The notes under the pieces were generated by a model. That model searched no databases. It was given only the letters and a program-made list of their open reading frames with translations, and was not told the origin of the DNA. A stretch of DNA of 64,000 nt. Source: Ktedonobacteria bacterium. Lineage in GTDB: Bacteria > Chloroflexota > Ktedonobacteria > Ktedonobacterales > JACDGC01. Location: positions 1 through 64,000 of the forward strand of contig DAIDGU010000055.1 in assembly GCA_027459785.1 (NCBI GenBank), given 5' to 3'. This document shows, piece by piece, positions 55,457-64,000 of this stretch. The stretch's first letter is position 1. Every line of letters starts with the position of its first letter. A program made the translations under genes and the position numbers.

Positions 55457-58009
55457 ATGAGGCAGGTTGTCTCTACTGAAGCGATTGACCAATTGGAAAC
55501 GCAGACATTGCGCAAAGTGGCGCAATCATCATCCCCGCCACGTCAAGCGCCCCAGCTCGCATGGGATGTCCTCGCGCTGCTGCCGCCACTCCTGCTGATG
55601 GTCCTCCAAGCCGCGCGTATTCTAGCAACTGGCACACTCGATTATATCAATGATCCCACAAACCCTGCCTTTGGTGATGGCGATTTATATCGCTATGTCA
55701 ACATGGCGCTGCCGAATGGTGATTATAAATTGGCACATGAGCCACCGTATCTGTATCGAATCTTGGTGCCGCTTATCGTTCACGGTTTGTACCTGTTGGG
55801 CGTACCTTTTCGCACGGGCTTTTTTACGATCACTACCCTATCGGTGAGCATCTCGACCATCGCGATATACTACCTGGTACGGGGCTGTCAGCTCTCGCGC
55901 TTCGAAGCTTCCTGCGCGGCCATTGCCTATATTCTGTTACGTTGGGCGGTAGCCCTTGTGTTCAACGATTATTTCTTGATCGATGCCGCCGCTCAGATGT
56001 TTGTCGTCCTCATTCTGCTGGCCGTACAGCGCAAGCAGTTTACGCTCGTCATCGTCCTGGCGACCATCGGCATAGTCTGCAACGAACGCACTTTTTTCGG
56101 CATCGCTGTCGGATGTGTACAACTCATCTGGCCGTATCTCAGAACAGCGGCATACGGGCGTACCCTCCTTGCGCGCATACGCCGCATACCGGTACGAGCG
56201 TGGTTGCAACTCGCGGGCCTGATCATCTTGCCCGTGCTCGCCTTTCAAGTCGTTCATCATGTGCAACACCCCTACTACAACACGCAGTTACTGGTTGAGA
56301 TCAATGAATATTCAAAGACCCACTTCAGGTACGGCTATAACTTTACATCGTTAAACTATGATCTTAATGGAGCAACCACATACACCTATGGCGTGCTCTT
56401 CTTCGCGGCGACATGGGGATTGCTGCTGGGGGCATGGCGGCGTACTCAGTTTTTCGCATTATCGTATACAATCGGTCTGGTGGTGATTCTGTACTCATTT
56501 TTGCTTTCGGCAGATCTGCAAAGGTTGAGTATTCTTGGCTGGCCTTTCATCATCTTGGCTGCCGCCACTGGCTTGAATGAGATCGCGCGGCGCTTGCGCA
56601 TTTCGGTGACGTGGCTGTGGGTGGTGGTTCTTTTGGCCGAATGTATTTTTCAAGCCTCGATCATGTTTCAGGTCATCCCCCAACGCTACCAGCACTATTT
56701 CACGAATTATGGGTTTTACAGCAGTGCCACATTGACCCTTCTGCTGGCAGCGTTGGCGATCCTGGCGGCGTTGCGTGCGCCCCTGCCGACACCGGCGCTG
56801 GCGGTTCCCGTCCCCGCGACCGATCCCGCTTACGATGTGTCGCCGGACATCCAGCGTACGGAACGGCTGCGACGTGTGCAAGTCAACGACCTAGCCCCCT
56901 TGCCGACCGATCAGGATAGTCAGTTTTGGCTCGGCGTGCAGGGAGGGTTAACCGCCCTCAATGCCCGCTGCCTGTGGTTAGCCAGCCAGCGCCTGCACGA
57001 ACTGGCGACGACGATCCTCGTCCCGTTGGTGGAACAAGCACAACATATTCAACCATCGGCGTCAGCAACCCAGATCCACTGGCAGCGCGTGATGGGCCGC
57101 TGGCAACCACGTGAGCAGGTGCCGGCGGCGCTCTGGCAAGCCTATGATCGGTTGGTGGCGGACTACCGCCTGTTGCGCGCTCAGGTGCGCTTACCTCTGG
57201 CACCCATGCCCCAGCGAGAAGCTGAAATTGCGGCGCAGCTAGCCGCTGGTCCTACCAGTGTACCCGATGACTTCGCCACCGTCATCACCTGGCAGACGCT
57301 TGCCATCGTGCTGCCAGCGTATAACGAGGAGCAGGTCATCGCGCAGAGCGTGCAGGATTGCTTGCGCGCTGTCCATCATTTTTGTCCCAATGCGGAGATC
57401 ATTGTGGTGGATGATGGTAGCAAAGATCGTACCGGCGCGATCATCGATGAATTGGCCTCACGGGATGCGCGGGTGGTCGCGGTGCATAATCGCCCGAATC
57501 GCGGCTACGGCGGTGCGCTGCTGGCCGGCTTCGCGGCGGCGCGCGGCGAATTGCTCTTTTTCATGGATAGCGATGGCCAGTTCGACATCCAGCAGATCGC
57601 CGATCTGCTTCGCTGTGAGGTGGCGCAGCCGGGGACGGTGGTGCTGGGCTATCGCGCCCACCGGCGCGATCCCTTGTTCCGGCGGCTGAACGCCGCCGGC
57701 TGGAAGCGCCTGGTGCGGCTGACGCTGGGCTTGCGCGGCATCCGCGATATTGACTGCGCCTTCAAGCTTTTCCCCATGCGCCTGATTCGCGCGGCCCATG
57801 TGGAAGCCGAAGGCGCGATGGTCAACACCGAATTCCTGGTTAAGTTTCAGCGCATGCACGTGCCGATCGTTCAGGTGCCGGTGCGCCACTTCGTGCGCAC
57901 GCACGGCACGGCGACGGGCGCGAACCCGCGCGTGATCCTCAAAGCGTTCCAGGAACTGATGCGCCTGCGGTTGCGGTTGCATCAGTGGCAGCCCCCCGCT
58001 GAGGTCTGA
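55457..58009 (+). CDS. Polytopic membrane region fused to a GT2 glycosyltransferase
   Basis: An 850-residue protein. Residues about 30-440 hold ten or more helices with a luminal DGDLYRYVNMAL segment, reminiscent of GT-C-type membrane glycosyltransferases. A soluble helical spacer (about 470-600) leads to a GT-A domain of the dolichol-phosphate mannosyltransferase-like type from about 610: AIVLPAYNEEQVIAQS, IIVVDDGSKDRTG, RGYGGALLAGF and the metal-binding Asp704-Ser-Asp706 in FFMDSDGQFD. It probably transfers sugar to a lipid carrier and perhaps onward. ATG 55457 follows AGGAAAGGG. Confidence 0.85.
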   Translation: MRQVVSTEAIDQLETQTLRKVAQSSSPPRQAPQLAWDVLALLPPLLLMVLQAARILATGTLDYINDPTNPAFGDGDLYRYVNMALPNGDYKLAHEPPYLYRILVPLIVHGLYLLGVPFRTGFFTITTLSVSISTIAIYYLVRGCQLSRFEASCAAIAYILLRWAVALVFNDYFLIDAAAQMFVVLILLAVQRKQFTLVIVLATIGIVCNERTFFGIAVGCVQLIWPYLRTAAYGRTLLARIRRIPVRAWLQLAGLIILPVLAFQVVHHVQHPYYNTQLLVEINEYSKTHFRYGYNFTSLNYDLNGATTYTYGVLFFAATWGLLLGAWRRTQFFALSYTIGLVVILYSFLLSADLQRLSILGWPFIILAAATGLNEIARRLRISVTWLWVVVLLAECIFQASIMFQVIPQRYQHYFTNYGFYSSATLTLLLAALAILAALRAPLPTPALAVPVPATDPAYDVSPDIQRTERLRRVQVNDLAPLPTDQDSQFWLGVQGGLTALNARCLWLASQRLHELATTILVPLVEQAQHIQPSASATQIHWQRVMGRWQPREQVPAALWQAYDRLVADYRLLRAQVRLPLAPMPQREAEIAAQLAAGPTSVPDDFATVITWQTLAIVLPAYNEEQVIAQSVQDCLRAVHHFCPNAEIIVVDDGSKDRTGAIIDELASRDARVVAVHNRPNRGYGGALLAGFAAARGELLFFMDSDGQFDIQQIADLLRCEVAQPGTVVLGYRAHRRDPLFRRLNAAGWKRLVRLTLGLRGIRDIDCAFKLFPMRLIRAAHVEAEGAMVNTEFLVKFQRMHVPIVQVPVRHFVRTHGTATGANPRVILKAFQELMRLRLRLHQWQPPAEV

Positions 58010-58089
58010 TGCCGATTGCGGATGAACACTCTTCCGCCCCTCGACAACACCCTCCGCATCCTGGTATACTGTTGAGCAGGAGAATCACA

Positions 58090-58275
58090 AGCACTGATAC
58101 CGTATTTGGGTACAAGCGGGGCCGGACAGACAGGAATGTCTGTCCTCCGTGGTTATCGAGAATGGCAGTCCGCCGTGTTGACCGTGGGGCGGACATGCCT
58201 GTCCACCGTGTTGACCGTGGGGCGGACATGCCTGTCCGCCAGGCGACCGACACGAATGTCTGTCCTCCGATACCC
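58090..58275. repeat. Repeat family A array
   Basis: Extended form with left flank GATACCGTATTTGGGTACAA, GGGGCCGGACAGACAGGAAT, then two units of TTGACCGTGGGGCGGACATG (58179 and 58210) and a final GACACGAATGTCTGTCCTCC. The 58010-58465 gap contains no other supported feature. Confidence 0.8.
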
Positions 58276-58465
58276 TTACGGATCACTCGAATAAGGTGTG
58301 AGCGGTGGTTCCCCCAGAGGCAGGATGCCTGGCACACCCACGCGCAGAAGGATTGCCGGTGGCGCATGGCCGGCGCTCTCGTCAGGGATGGCGGGGCGTG
58401 GCAGAAGATGCGGCTGCTGGCTCACCCCGGCGACGCCCGTCGCCGTGAGGGATCGGGGGCCAAGG

Positions 58466-58693
58466 ATGCACGATACTGCCGTTTCCACCGTCGTTCGCCG
58501 TCACCTGCGCCTGCACACCGCGCAGCGCGTGCTGGAAGCCTACAGCGCCGGCGAACCCTTCGAGAAGCTCTTGCGCGGCCTCGCGCCGGACCAGCGCCGC
58601 GCTGTCGAAGGCTTGCTGCGCGCCGCCGCCGAAGCCTGGGGCAACGCTGTGGCCGCCGCCGAGCGTCCTGCTGACGATGGCTGGTTGCGCTGA
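58466..58693 (+). CDS. Small hypothetical protein
   Basis: A 75-residue protein, ATG 58466 preceded closely by GGGGGCCAAGG. Mostly helical with basic N terminus (VRRHLRLHTAQRVLEAYSAG) and Ala-rich C terminus. Not recognised. It converges with the BON-protein gene, stops 28 bp apart. The open frame is longer upstream, without support. Confidence 0.5.
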   Translation: MHDTAVSTVVRRHLRLHTAQRVLEAYSAGEPFEKLLRGLAPDQRRAVEGLLRAAAEAWGNAVAAAERPADDGWLR

Positions 58694-58720
58694 CGGCCCT
58701 ACCGCGTGGCACCGGGAGCC

Positions 58721-59074
58721 TCAATAGAACCAGCGCGCGATGGCGGCGCGGGGCGGTGCTGTGCCGTCTTTGCGCGGCTGCATGTCGGCGACGGCCAGCC
58801 CTTGCCCCGGCAGCGCCAGCAGATCCCACACGGCATAAAGGCCCGCCTGTTGGCGCAGCAGCCCGCGCACAAACTGGCGCTCGTCTTCCGTCGCCGTCTG
58901 GCCGCGCACATGCGCCACCCCGCCGTCCACCGTGATCGCCAGTTCCAGGCGGGCGGTGCGGTCGTCGTGCGCCAGGCGGTCGCGCAGCGCCTCCGCGAGC
59001 GTCATATCGCGCAGTTCGTCCCAGGTCGGGGGTCGCGCGCTGGCCGGCGTCGCCGGCATGGTCCCCTGCATCAT
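58721..59074 (-). CDS. BON-domain protein
   Basis: A 117-residue protein whose centre (DRLAHDDRTARLELAITVDG, GVAHVRGQTATEDERQFVRG, LLRQQAGLYAVWDLL) reads as one BON domain, a phospholipid- or surface-binding module found in OsmY-type proteins. No signal peptide is seen. ATG 59074 is preferred because AGGAAAGG lies at normal distance; ATG 59080 abuts it. Confidence 0.72.
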   Translation of the reverse strand: MMQGTMPATPASARPPTWDELRDMTLAEALRDRLAHDDRTARLELAITVDGGVAHVRGQTATEDERQFVRGLLRQQAGLYAVWDLLALPGQGLAVADMQPRKDGTAPPRAAIARWFY

Positions 59075-59151
59075 CGCCATCCTTTCCTGCTGTGCATCGT
59101 GTTAAAAAGATGCCACGTTCAGAAAGGCCGCAAGAACGATACCGGCGCGCC

Positions 59152-59790
59152 TCACTGGGCCGCGCGCAGCGACGTGATGTATTGGGCGATGCCGTTGAGG
59201 ATGAATTGCACGGCCAGCGCGGCCAGCAACATGCCCAGGATGCGCGAGAGGACCAGGATGCCCGTGGTGCCAACCCGGCGCGCGATCATTTGGCTCAGCA
59301 TCATCGCGCCCCAGGCCAGCAGCAGCGTGACGGCCCCCGCCACGGCCACCGCGCCCAGCCGCACCGGATCGTTGCCGGCCAGCGAGACGAGCAGGATGAC
59401 GCTGGCGATGGTCCCCGGCCCGGCGATCAGCGGGATGGCGAGAGGGAAGACGCTGACATCCTCGCGGGTGCGCGCCTCGGCTTCTTCGCGCGGCGTTTCG
59501 CGCGCACCGGATGGGCGACCAAAGAGCATGTCGATGGCCACCAGGAAGAGCAAGCCCCCGCCGGCGATGTCGAAGGCGTCCAGCCCGATGCCCAGGCTCT
59601 GAAACAGCAGCCGTCCGAAGATGCCGAAGAACGCGATCACCAGCGCGGCGATGACCGAGGCGCGCGTGATGATGTGCCGCCGCTCGCGCGGTGTGGCCTG
59701 GCCCGTCAGCCCCAACACCAGCGGCACCAGCCCCACGGGGTCCACCACCGTCAGGAAGGTCACCATCACTTTGAGCGCGAATTCTGGCAT
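59152..59790 (-). CDS. MarC-family integral membrane protein
   Basis: A 212-residue protein with six helices and MarC/UPF0056 hallmarks: FLTVVDPVGLVPLVLGL near residue 12, AIPLIAGPGTIASVIL, and RILGMLLAALAVQFILNGI at the C terminus. Function of the family is uncertain. A loop of charged residues (RETPREEAEARTREDV) separates the halves. The ATG at 59790 is a family-typical start (MPEFALKVMV). Confidence 0.9.
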   Translation of the reverse strand: MPEFALKVMVTFLTVVDPVGLVPLVLGLTGQATPRERRHIITRASVIAALVIAFFGIFGRLLFQSLGIGLDAFDIAGGGLLFLVAIDMLFGRPSGARETPREEAEARTREDVSVFPLAIPLIAGPGTIASVILLVSLAGNDPVRLGAVAVAGAVTLLLAWGAMMLSQMIARRVGTTGILVLSRILGMLLAALAVQFILNGIAQYITSLRAAQ

Positions 59791-59881
59791 AACACCCACA
59801 CAGCACGAAATCACCGGCAGTGCGGCATAACCCACGCTGCCCGGCACGCGCTCATTATATCATCCCTCGCATGAGTGTGGC

Positions 59882-60517
59882 TTACATTGTCCTCGCTGCC
59901 CATGCGGCCAGCTCGCCCGGCGGCAGCGCCCGCGCGCCCAGCGCCAGCAGCGGCGCGTTCTCGCGGCTGGGCAGCGTCAGCAGCGGCTTGCCCCAGCCGG
60001 CGACCTCCGCCGCCAGCGCCAGCAGATCGCCCCCCGGCGCGGCATGCGCGATGCACACGGCCCCGGCCAGCGCCGCCACGCAGCGGTTGCGCACCCGCGC
60101 CAGGTCCGCCGTCACGCGCCGCTCGTCATCGCTGAAAGGTGCCAGGAGCAGCAGCCGCCCTTCCGCCAGCGGCCCACGCAACTCCGCCGCCACGCGCATC
60201 CCGCCGATCCCCCGCGCCGGACACACGATCACCGGCTGCCGCCCGCGCAACAGCACCGTCAGGCACTCGCGCTCCAGCGGCGCGTGAAAGCCGCCCGCCA
60301 CCACCACTCCCGCGTCGCGCAGCGCCACCGCCAGATCGAAGATCCCCAGGATGACATCCCCCGGACACGCGACGGAACAGAAAAACGCGAGCGCGGGCCG
60401 CGCCAGCGCCGCCAGATCGCCCCGCACCGCGACGCGCGCTGGCATCCCCGCGCCCAGCGCCGCCAGCCCGGCGGGCCACGCGGGATGCGCGGGCGTCAGT
60501 TCATGCAGGACGTTCAT
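59882..60517 (-). CDS. DprA/Smf-like Rossmann protein
   Basis: A 211-residue protein with a DprA-like Rossmann fold: VAVRGDL, LAVALRDAGVVVAGGFHAPL, LLRGRQPVIVCPARGIGG and WGKPLLTLPSRENAPLLALGA. It lacks the full length of transformation DprA (SAM-like and C-terminal domains). It starts 6 bp after hicB, so the three genes are likely cotranscribed. Stand-alone DprA/SLOG-like domains occur in nucleotide-sensing defence systems, but a role here is not shown. Confidence 0.75.
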   Translation of the reverse strand: MNVLHELTPAHPAWPAGLAALGAGMPARVAVRGDLAALARPALAFFCSVACPGDVILGIFDLAVALRDAGVVVAGGFHAPLERECLTVLLRGRQPVIVCPARGIGGMRVAAELRGPLAEGRLLLLAPFSDDERRVTADLARVRNRCVAALAGAVCIAHAAPGGDLLALAAEVAGWGKPLLTLPSRENAPLLALGARALPPGELAAWAARTM

Positions 60518-60523
60518 GCGCGT

Positions 60524-60739
60524 TCAAGAGGCAACGGGAACGTCGATCCATGCGGCCTCCGAGGGCGGCGGGATAGGATCGCCGTCGGCGAGCATGCCAC
60601 GAATATGGAAGGCGATGGCCTCGCGCATGCTCCGTTTCGTCTCTTCGATGGTATCCCCCACGGCGATGCAGCCTGGCAAGTCGGGACAATATGCGCTGTA
60701 ATTGTTGCCCGCCTTTTCGATGATGATGATGTAGCGCAT
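60524..60739 (-). CDS. hicB: HicB-type antitoxin
   Basis: A 71-residue HicB partial RNase-H-fold antitoxin: MRYIIIIEKAGNNYSAYCPDLPGCIAVGDT is split as RYIIIIEKAGNNYSAYCPDL then PGCIAVGDT, with helix ETKRSMREAIAFHIRGML. ATG 60739 overlaps the hicA stop as TGATG and follows AGGAGGAAG. No separate DNA-binding domain is present. Second gene of the hicA-hicB pair. Confidence 0.93.
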   Translation of the reverse strand: MRYIIIIEKAGNNYSAYCPDLPGCIAVGDTIEETKRSMREAIAFHIRGMLADGDPIPPPSEAAWIDVPVAS

Positions 60740-60936
60740 CACTGCTTCCTCCTGGGGATGTGGGCCTGCCGATAGATGCTCGCCAGCGTAGCCGGTGCCA
60801 CGTCGCTGCCCAGTTTGCCCGGCACCGTCACCCGCCCCTTTTTCGTGGGATGTTTGTATTGGCGGTGAGAGCCTTCGGTCGCAACGAGATACCAGCCATC
60901 GGCCTCGATGATGGCAATGAGATCACGCACCTTCAC
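60739..60936 (-). CDS. hicA: HicA-type mRNA interferase toxin
   Basis: A 65-residue HicA toxin (dsRBD-like fold): KVRDLIAIIEADGWYLV, the catalytic histidine in EGSHRQYKHPTKKGRVTVPG. GTG 60936 after GAGGG gives the family-typical start; an earlier GTG at 60954 is possible. It should cleave mRNA when not bound by HicB. It lies 85 bp downstream of the restriction-modification gene. Confidence 0.93.
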   Translation of the reverse strand: MKVRDLIAIIEADGWYLVATEGSHRQYKHPTKKGRVTVPGKLGSDVAPATLASIYRQAHIPRRKQ

Positions 60937-61021
60937 GCCGGCCCTCGCTTTCACTATACCAGATGACGTGATTCCGTCGCTACTGCTAGCTCATCCCATA
61001 CCCCCGCCCTCACCCCCGCCC

Positions 61022-64000
61022 TCACCCCTCCGCGTCGCCCTCGTCCGCCTCTTTGCCCATCCGATACTTGATGTCGTAGTTGATGATGAAATCCAATTCC
61101 TCCTCCGTGAACCCGTAATGCCGCGCCAGCACCCGGTCGATCTCGTCAATGATTGGCTTGGAGAGACGAGGATAGAACTCATCGTATTCAGTAATTCCTT
61201 TTCTGCCTTTACGTATTTTTCTTTGTTTATGTCTTTTATAATCACTCATAAGAAGATCTCCGAAGTTGACAAACTCTTTGTTTTCCAATAGATCTTCTAA
61301 AGATATAGGAATATCCAACATGACATTATATGTTTTATTTCGACAATCTGAATAATTCAACCAAAACCAATAATGCAAACTACTGTTTAGTATCAAACTT
61401 ATTATTACTGGATTGATTCGCTCGTCTTTTACCAAAACAGGGCGATCAGCAGTTGAAATTGATTCGACCCCATCTTTCACTATTGGTGAATCAAAATCAC
61501 GTGCCTTTGTCCAATATATTCCTCCATAGCAATATATTATCGATCTAGGTACCATCTTTTCACAAGGTACACACCATTGAGAAAGTCTTTGTTTTTTCGA
61601 AAATATTTTATTTGCAATACTGTTTTCAAAATTATAACTAAATTTAGGATATGCATAGATCGGGTGATTTTCAGGTGAAGTAACGTAAGCATAGTTAATT
61701 GTTTGAAAGAGGGTATTTCTTGAATCTGCTGCCCATCTTAATAAGCATGTAGTATACATCATAATAGAGTTATAGGAGCTTGTGTCGTTTATAGCAATAA
61801 AAATGGTAAGAAAATTTTGCGATCCTTCAAATAACTGATCGGGTCGATTAGAAAAATACGATATCCATACTGATTGGCTCATCGATTTTATTATCATTTC
61901 AGCAGGAATCATATTAGGTGTACAGAACATAGAAAGTGGCACTATCAACGAAACATAACCTCGACGAGATAGCAAGGCAAATGCACGTTCTGTACACATC
62001 GAATATAAGTTAGCTGTCGAAAGAGTTTTTAAGTTAAGGACTAGATATTGTCTCTTTATCTTGCTATACTCCACATACGGCGGGTTCCCGATGATCACAT
62101 CGAAGCCGCCGCGCGCCATGATCTCGTGGAACTCGGCGTACCAGTGGAAGGGCTGGTGGCTGGCACGCCAGGGGGCGAACTGCGCGGGATCGTCGGCCTC
62201 CACGGCATATTCCCAGGCCAGGTAGCGATCCAGCGTGTGGGTGAGGGCGGCCATGCGGGCGCGCAGGGCGCGCTTATCGTCGGGGCTGACGCGCCCGCCC
62301 AGCGCCGTCTGTTGCGCGCGAAAGCTCTTGAGCGCCGCCGCCAGGTTTGTGGCATCCTCCTTGATCTTACCCAGCACCGCGCCTTCCTCGTTGCCGTTGC
62401 CCAGCCGCGTCGTCACGGCGCGCTCGATCTCCTCCCACGTGGCATAGCCCACCAGCGTGTTGCCGGCGCGGATGTTGAAGTCAATATCCGGCAGCGGCTC
62501 GATCTTCTGCGCATCGTTCACCTGGGCCACCAGCTTCAAAAAGAGGCGCAAGCGCGCGATCTCCACCGCCTCCTGCATGATGTCCACGCCATAGAGGTTG
62601 CGCACGATGATCGATTTCAGGATGAAATAGGCGCGGTTGGCATGCTGGGCCACCTCGCCCAAAATGGTGCGGAACTCCGGATGGCGCTCGCGCCCGCCCT
62701 CGCGCTCCAACCGCGCGTCGTCCTCGGCCACGAACGATTCCATGCGGTCCAGCGCCGCCTCGTAGAGGGGTGCCAGGATGTTGAGCGCGGCAAAGAGGAA
62801 CGCGCCGGAACCGCACGTAGGGTCCAGCACGCTCACCCGCGTCAGCGCGTGATACAGCGCCAGCAACAGATCCGATCCCTCGCACTGCTGGATCACGTCG
62901 CGGGCGAAGGTGATGCTATCCAGGTTCAGCGTGATCAGGTCATTGATCTGCGTCACCTCGCCGGCGGCCAGCTTGGCGCGCACCTCCTGGCAGCGTTGGC
63001 GGCGGGCCACATGTTCGCGCCACGTCTCCGTGGGCAGCGCGAAGGGCTGGTCCTCCAGCGTTTCCGGCGCGGGGCGGTTCCACCCGCCGCGCTGCTGCAC
63101 GTCCGCGATGCCCGCCGCGATCGCCGCCGGCAGCGGCACATCCACGCCCCGCCGCCCCGCCGCGAAGATGTAGCGATCCGGCTCGGCGCGCAGCAGCCGC
63201 CAGATCGGCCCGTCGGGCGCGAAGGCGACCTTGCATTCCGGCTGCGCGGCATCGAAAAGAAAGGGGATGATCGTGTTCTTGCTGATATACTCCGTGATGT
63301 CCTCTTTGGTGTAATACGCCCCCATCTGCTTCTGGTTGATGAACTTCTCGAAGATATAGCCCAGAATGTCGGGATTGATCTCGGTGTCGCCGCGCCCTGG
63401 CCGGCTATCCAACACCCAATCATACGCATCGAACAGATCGAAGACGCCAGCGAAGGCTTCATCGGGGATATCCAGCGTGGCCTCGTGGTCGCGCTCGATC
63501 ACGTGCTTCTCGAAGAGGCCGCCGTTCAGGTACGGCACGTCGCCCAGCAGCCGGCGCATCTCCGCCGTGCGCTCGTCGGCTTTGCGCCCCAGCCCCTCAT
63601 GAAAGAACGGCAGCAAGAACGAGCGATAATACGTGAAAAAACCGTTGCCCGTGCCGTTGCGCAAGCATTCATCCAGCTTGTGCCGCAGATAGCCGGCATC
63701 ATTATTCAGCAGCCGTTTGCGCTGGATGAAATAGGCGAACATCAGCCGATTGAGCATCAGCGAGGCGTACCACTTGCGCGTTTCGCCGTCGTCGTTCAGC
63801 CCGTCCAACCCGGCGATCTGCCCCGTAAAGATCTGGTGCCGTGCCGCGAACTTATCATAGAAGCGCTTGGTCGCTTTCTCCACGCGCAGCGCTTCCAGCC
63901 GCGCATCCACCACCACGCCGGTCAGGTCGTCTTCTTCATCCAGCCGGAACGCCAACTGGGATGCGAAGCCGGCCAGCTTGGCCCCGCTCTGCCCGCGATA
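61022..64000 (-). CDS. Eco57I-type DNA methyltransferase / restriction-modification protein (partial, mosaic)
   Basis: A protein of at least 992 residues whose N terminus lies beyond the window; the frame is open to the last base. The SAM motif region is near LTRVSVLDPTCGSGAFLFAA and the catalytic motif IV is VIIGNPPYVEYSK, so it is an adenine-type N6 methyltransferase as in type IIG/PglX-like enzymes. After NPPY the GC content falls sharply (about 62085 to 61190) through the part that should be the target-recognition domain, then returns to GC-rich in the C-terminal IIDEIDRVLARHYGFTEEEL end. Whether a nuclease domain is present cannot be seen in this window. Confidence 0.88.
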   Translation of the reverse strand, partial: YRGQSGAKLAGFASQLAFRLDEEDDLTGVVVDARLEALRVEKATKRFYDKFAARHQIFTGQIAGLDGLNDDGETRKWYASLMLNRLMFAYFIQRKRLLNNDAGYLRHKLDECLRNGTGNGFFTYYRSFLLPFFHEGLGRKADERTAEMRRLLGDVPYLNGGLFEKHVIERDHEATLDIPDEAFAGVFDLFDAYDWVLDSRPGRGDTEINPDILGYIFEKFINQKQMGAYYTKEDITEYISKNTIIPFLFDAAQPECKVAFAPDGPIWRLLRAEPDRYIFAAGRRGVDVPLPAAIAAGIADVQQRGGWNRPAPETLEDQPFALPTETWREHVARRQRCQEVRAKLAAGEVTQINDLITLNLDSITFARDVIQQCEGSDLLLALYHALTRVSVLDPTCGSGAFLFAALNILAPLYEAALDRMESFVAEDDARLEREGGRERHPEFRTILGEVAQHANRAYFILKSIIVRNLYGVDIMQEAVEIARLRLFLKLVAQVNDAQKIEPLPDIDFNIRAGNTLVGYATWEEIERAVTTRLGNGNEEGAVLGKIKEDATNLAAALKSFRAQQTALGGRVSPDDKRALRARMAALTHTLDRYLAWEYAVEADDPAQFAPWRASHQPFHWYAEFHEIMARGGFDVIIGNPPYVEYSKIKRQYLVLNLKTLSTANLYSMCTERAFALLSRRGYVSLIVPLSMFCTPNMIPAEMIIKSMSQSVWISYFSNRPDQLFEGSQNFLTIFIAINDTSSYNSIMMYTTCLLRWAADSRNTLFQTINYAYVTSPENHPIYAYPKFSYNFENSIANKIFSKKQRLSQWCVPCEKMVPRSIIYCYGGIYWTKARDFDSPIVKDGVESISTADRPVLVKDERINPVIISLILNSSLHYWFWLNYSDCRNKTYNVMLDIPISLEDLLENKEFVNFGDLLMSDYKRHKQRKIRKGRKGITEYDEFYPRLSKPIIDEIDRVLARHYGFTEEELDFIINYDIKYRMGKEADEGDAEG

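Overview
The window is a GC-rich bacterial chromosome segment (no plasmid, phage or rRNA/tRNA signals seen). Gene content points to a Chloroflexota-type organism, perhaps a ktedonobacterium-like lineage: an F420-dependent oxidoreductase, pyruvate phosphate dikinase, many TPR and multi-domain sensor kinases, Thr/Pro-rich membrane-anchored proteins, an ECF sigma factor, and several families of palindromic intergenic repeats. That assignment is an inference from gene content, not a placement by a marker gene. Almost all genes are on the minus strand; only six (13.3, 41.6, 43.2, 45.6, 55.5 and 58.5 kb) are on the plus strand.

Layout. 0-5 kb: TPR protein, metallo-beta-lactamase-fold hydrolase, YggS and a small protein, separated by repeats. 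5.3-10.6 kb: a translationally coupled alkylation-repair operon (ECF sigma, two alkyltransferases with unusual domain order, an AlkA-like glycosylase), then a SET protein and an aminotransferase. 10.8-22.8 kb: TIR-TPR protein, two unrecognised membrane proteins, a GAF histidine kinase, a beta-propeller protein, a lipoprotein and a secreted C39-like peptidase whose frame is broken at a 12-G tract. 23-26 kb: two sensor kinases. 26.3-31.7 kb: a visibly less GC-rich island that looks like a small RiPP (ribosomally made, modified peptide) cluster: an XRE/NB-ARC/TPR regulator, a 26-residue Cys-containing peptide gene, an E1/ThiF-like enzyme with an N-terminal leader-binding-like domain, and an M50 peptidase. 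32-41 kb: large PAS/GAF kinase, small RHH-like protein, EamA transporter, F420 enzyme, PPDK. 41.2-44.7 kb: a segment bracketed by 46-bp direct repeats holding a surface protein and a decayed lipoprotein gene. 44.8-51 kb: stress protein, GH3 glycosidase, lipoprotein, and a three-gene polyphosphate-type operon (Ppx-CHAD, CHAD, HD). 51.3-60.5 kb: S9 peptidase, PIG-L deacetylase, RluA-type synthase, a membrane/GT2 glycosyltransferase fusion, BON and MarC proteins. 60-64 kb: hicA-hicB-DprA-like operon and a mosaic DNA methyltransferase/restriction gene that runs off the end of the window.

The strongest candidate for an undescribed system is the 26.3-31.7 kb peptide cluster. The peptide gene has its own ribosome binding site, is followed by a perfect 10-bp attenuator-like hairpin before the modifying enzyme, and is preceded by a perfect 20-bp palindrome whose half-site recurs twice upstream of the regulator gene. 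Intergenic space elsewhere is dominated by two hairpin repeat families (called A and B below), which create many spurious reading frames and in one case have entered a real coding sequence.
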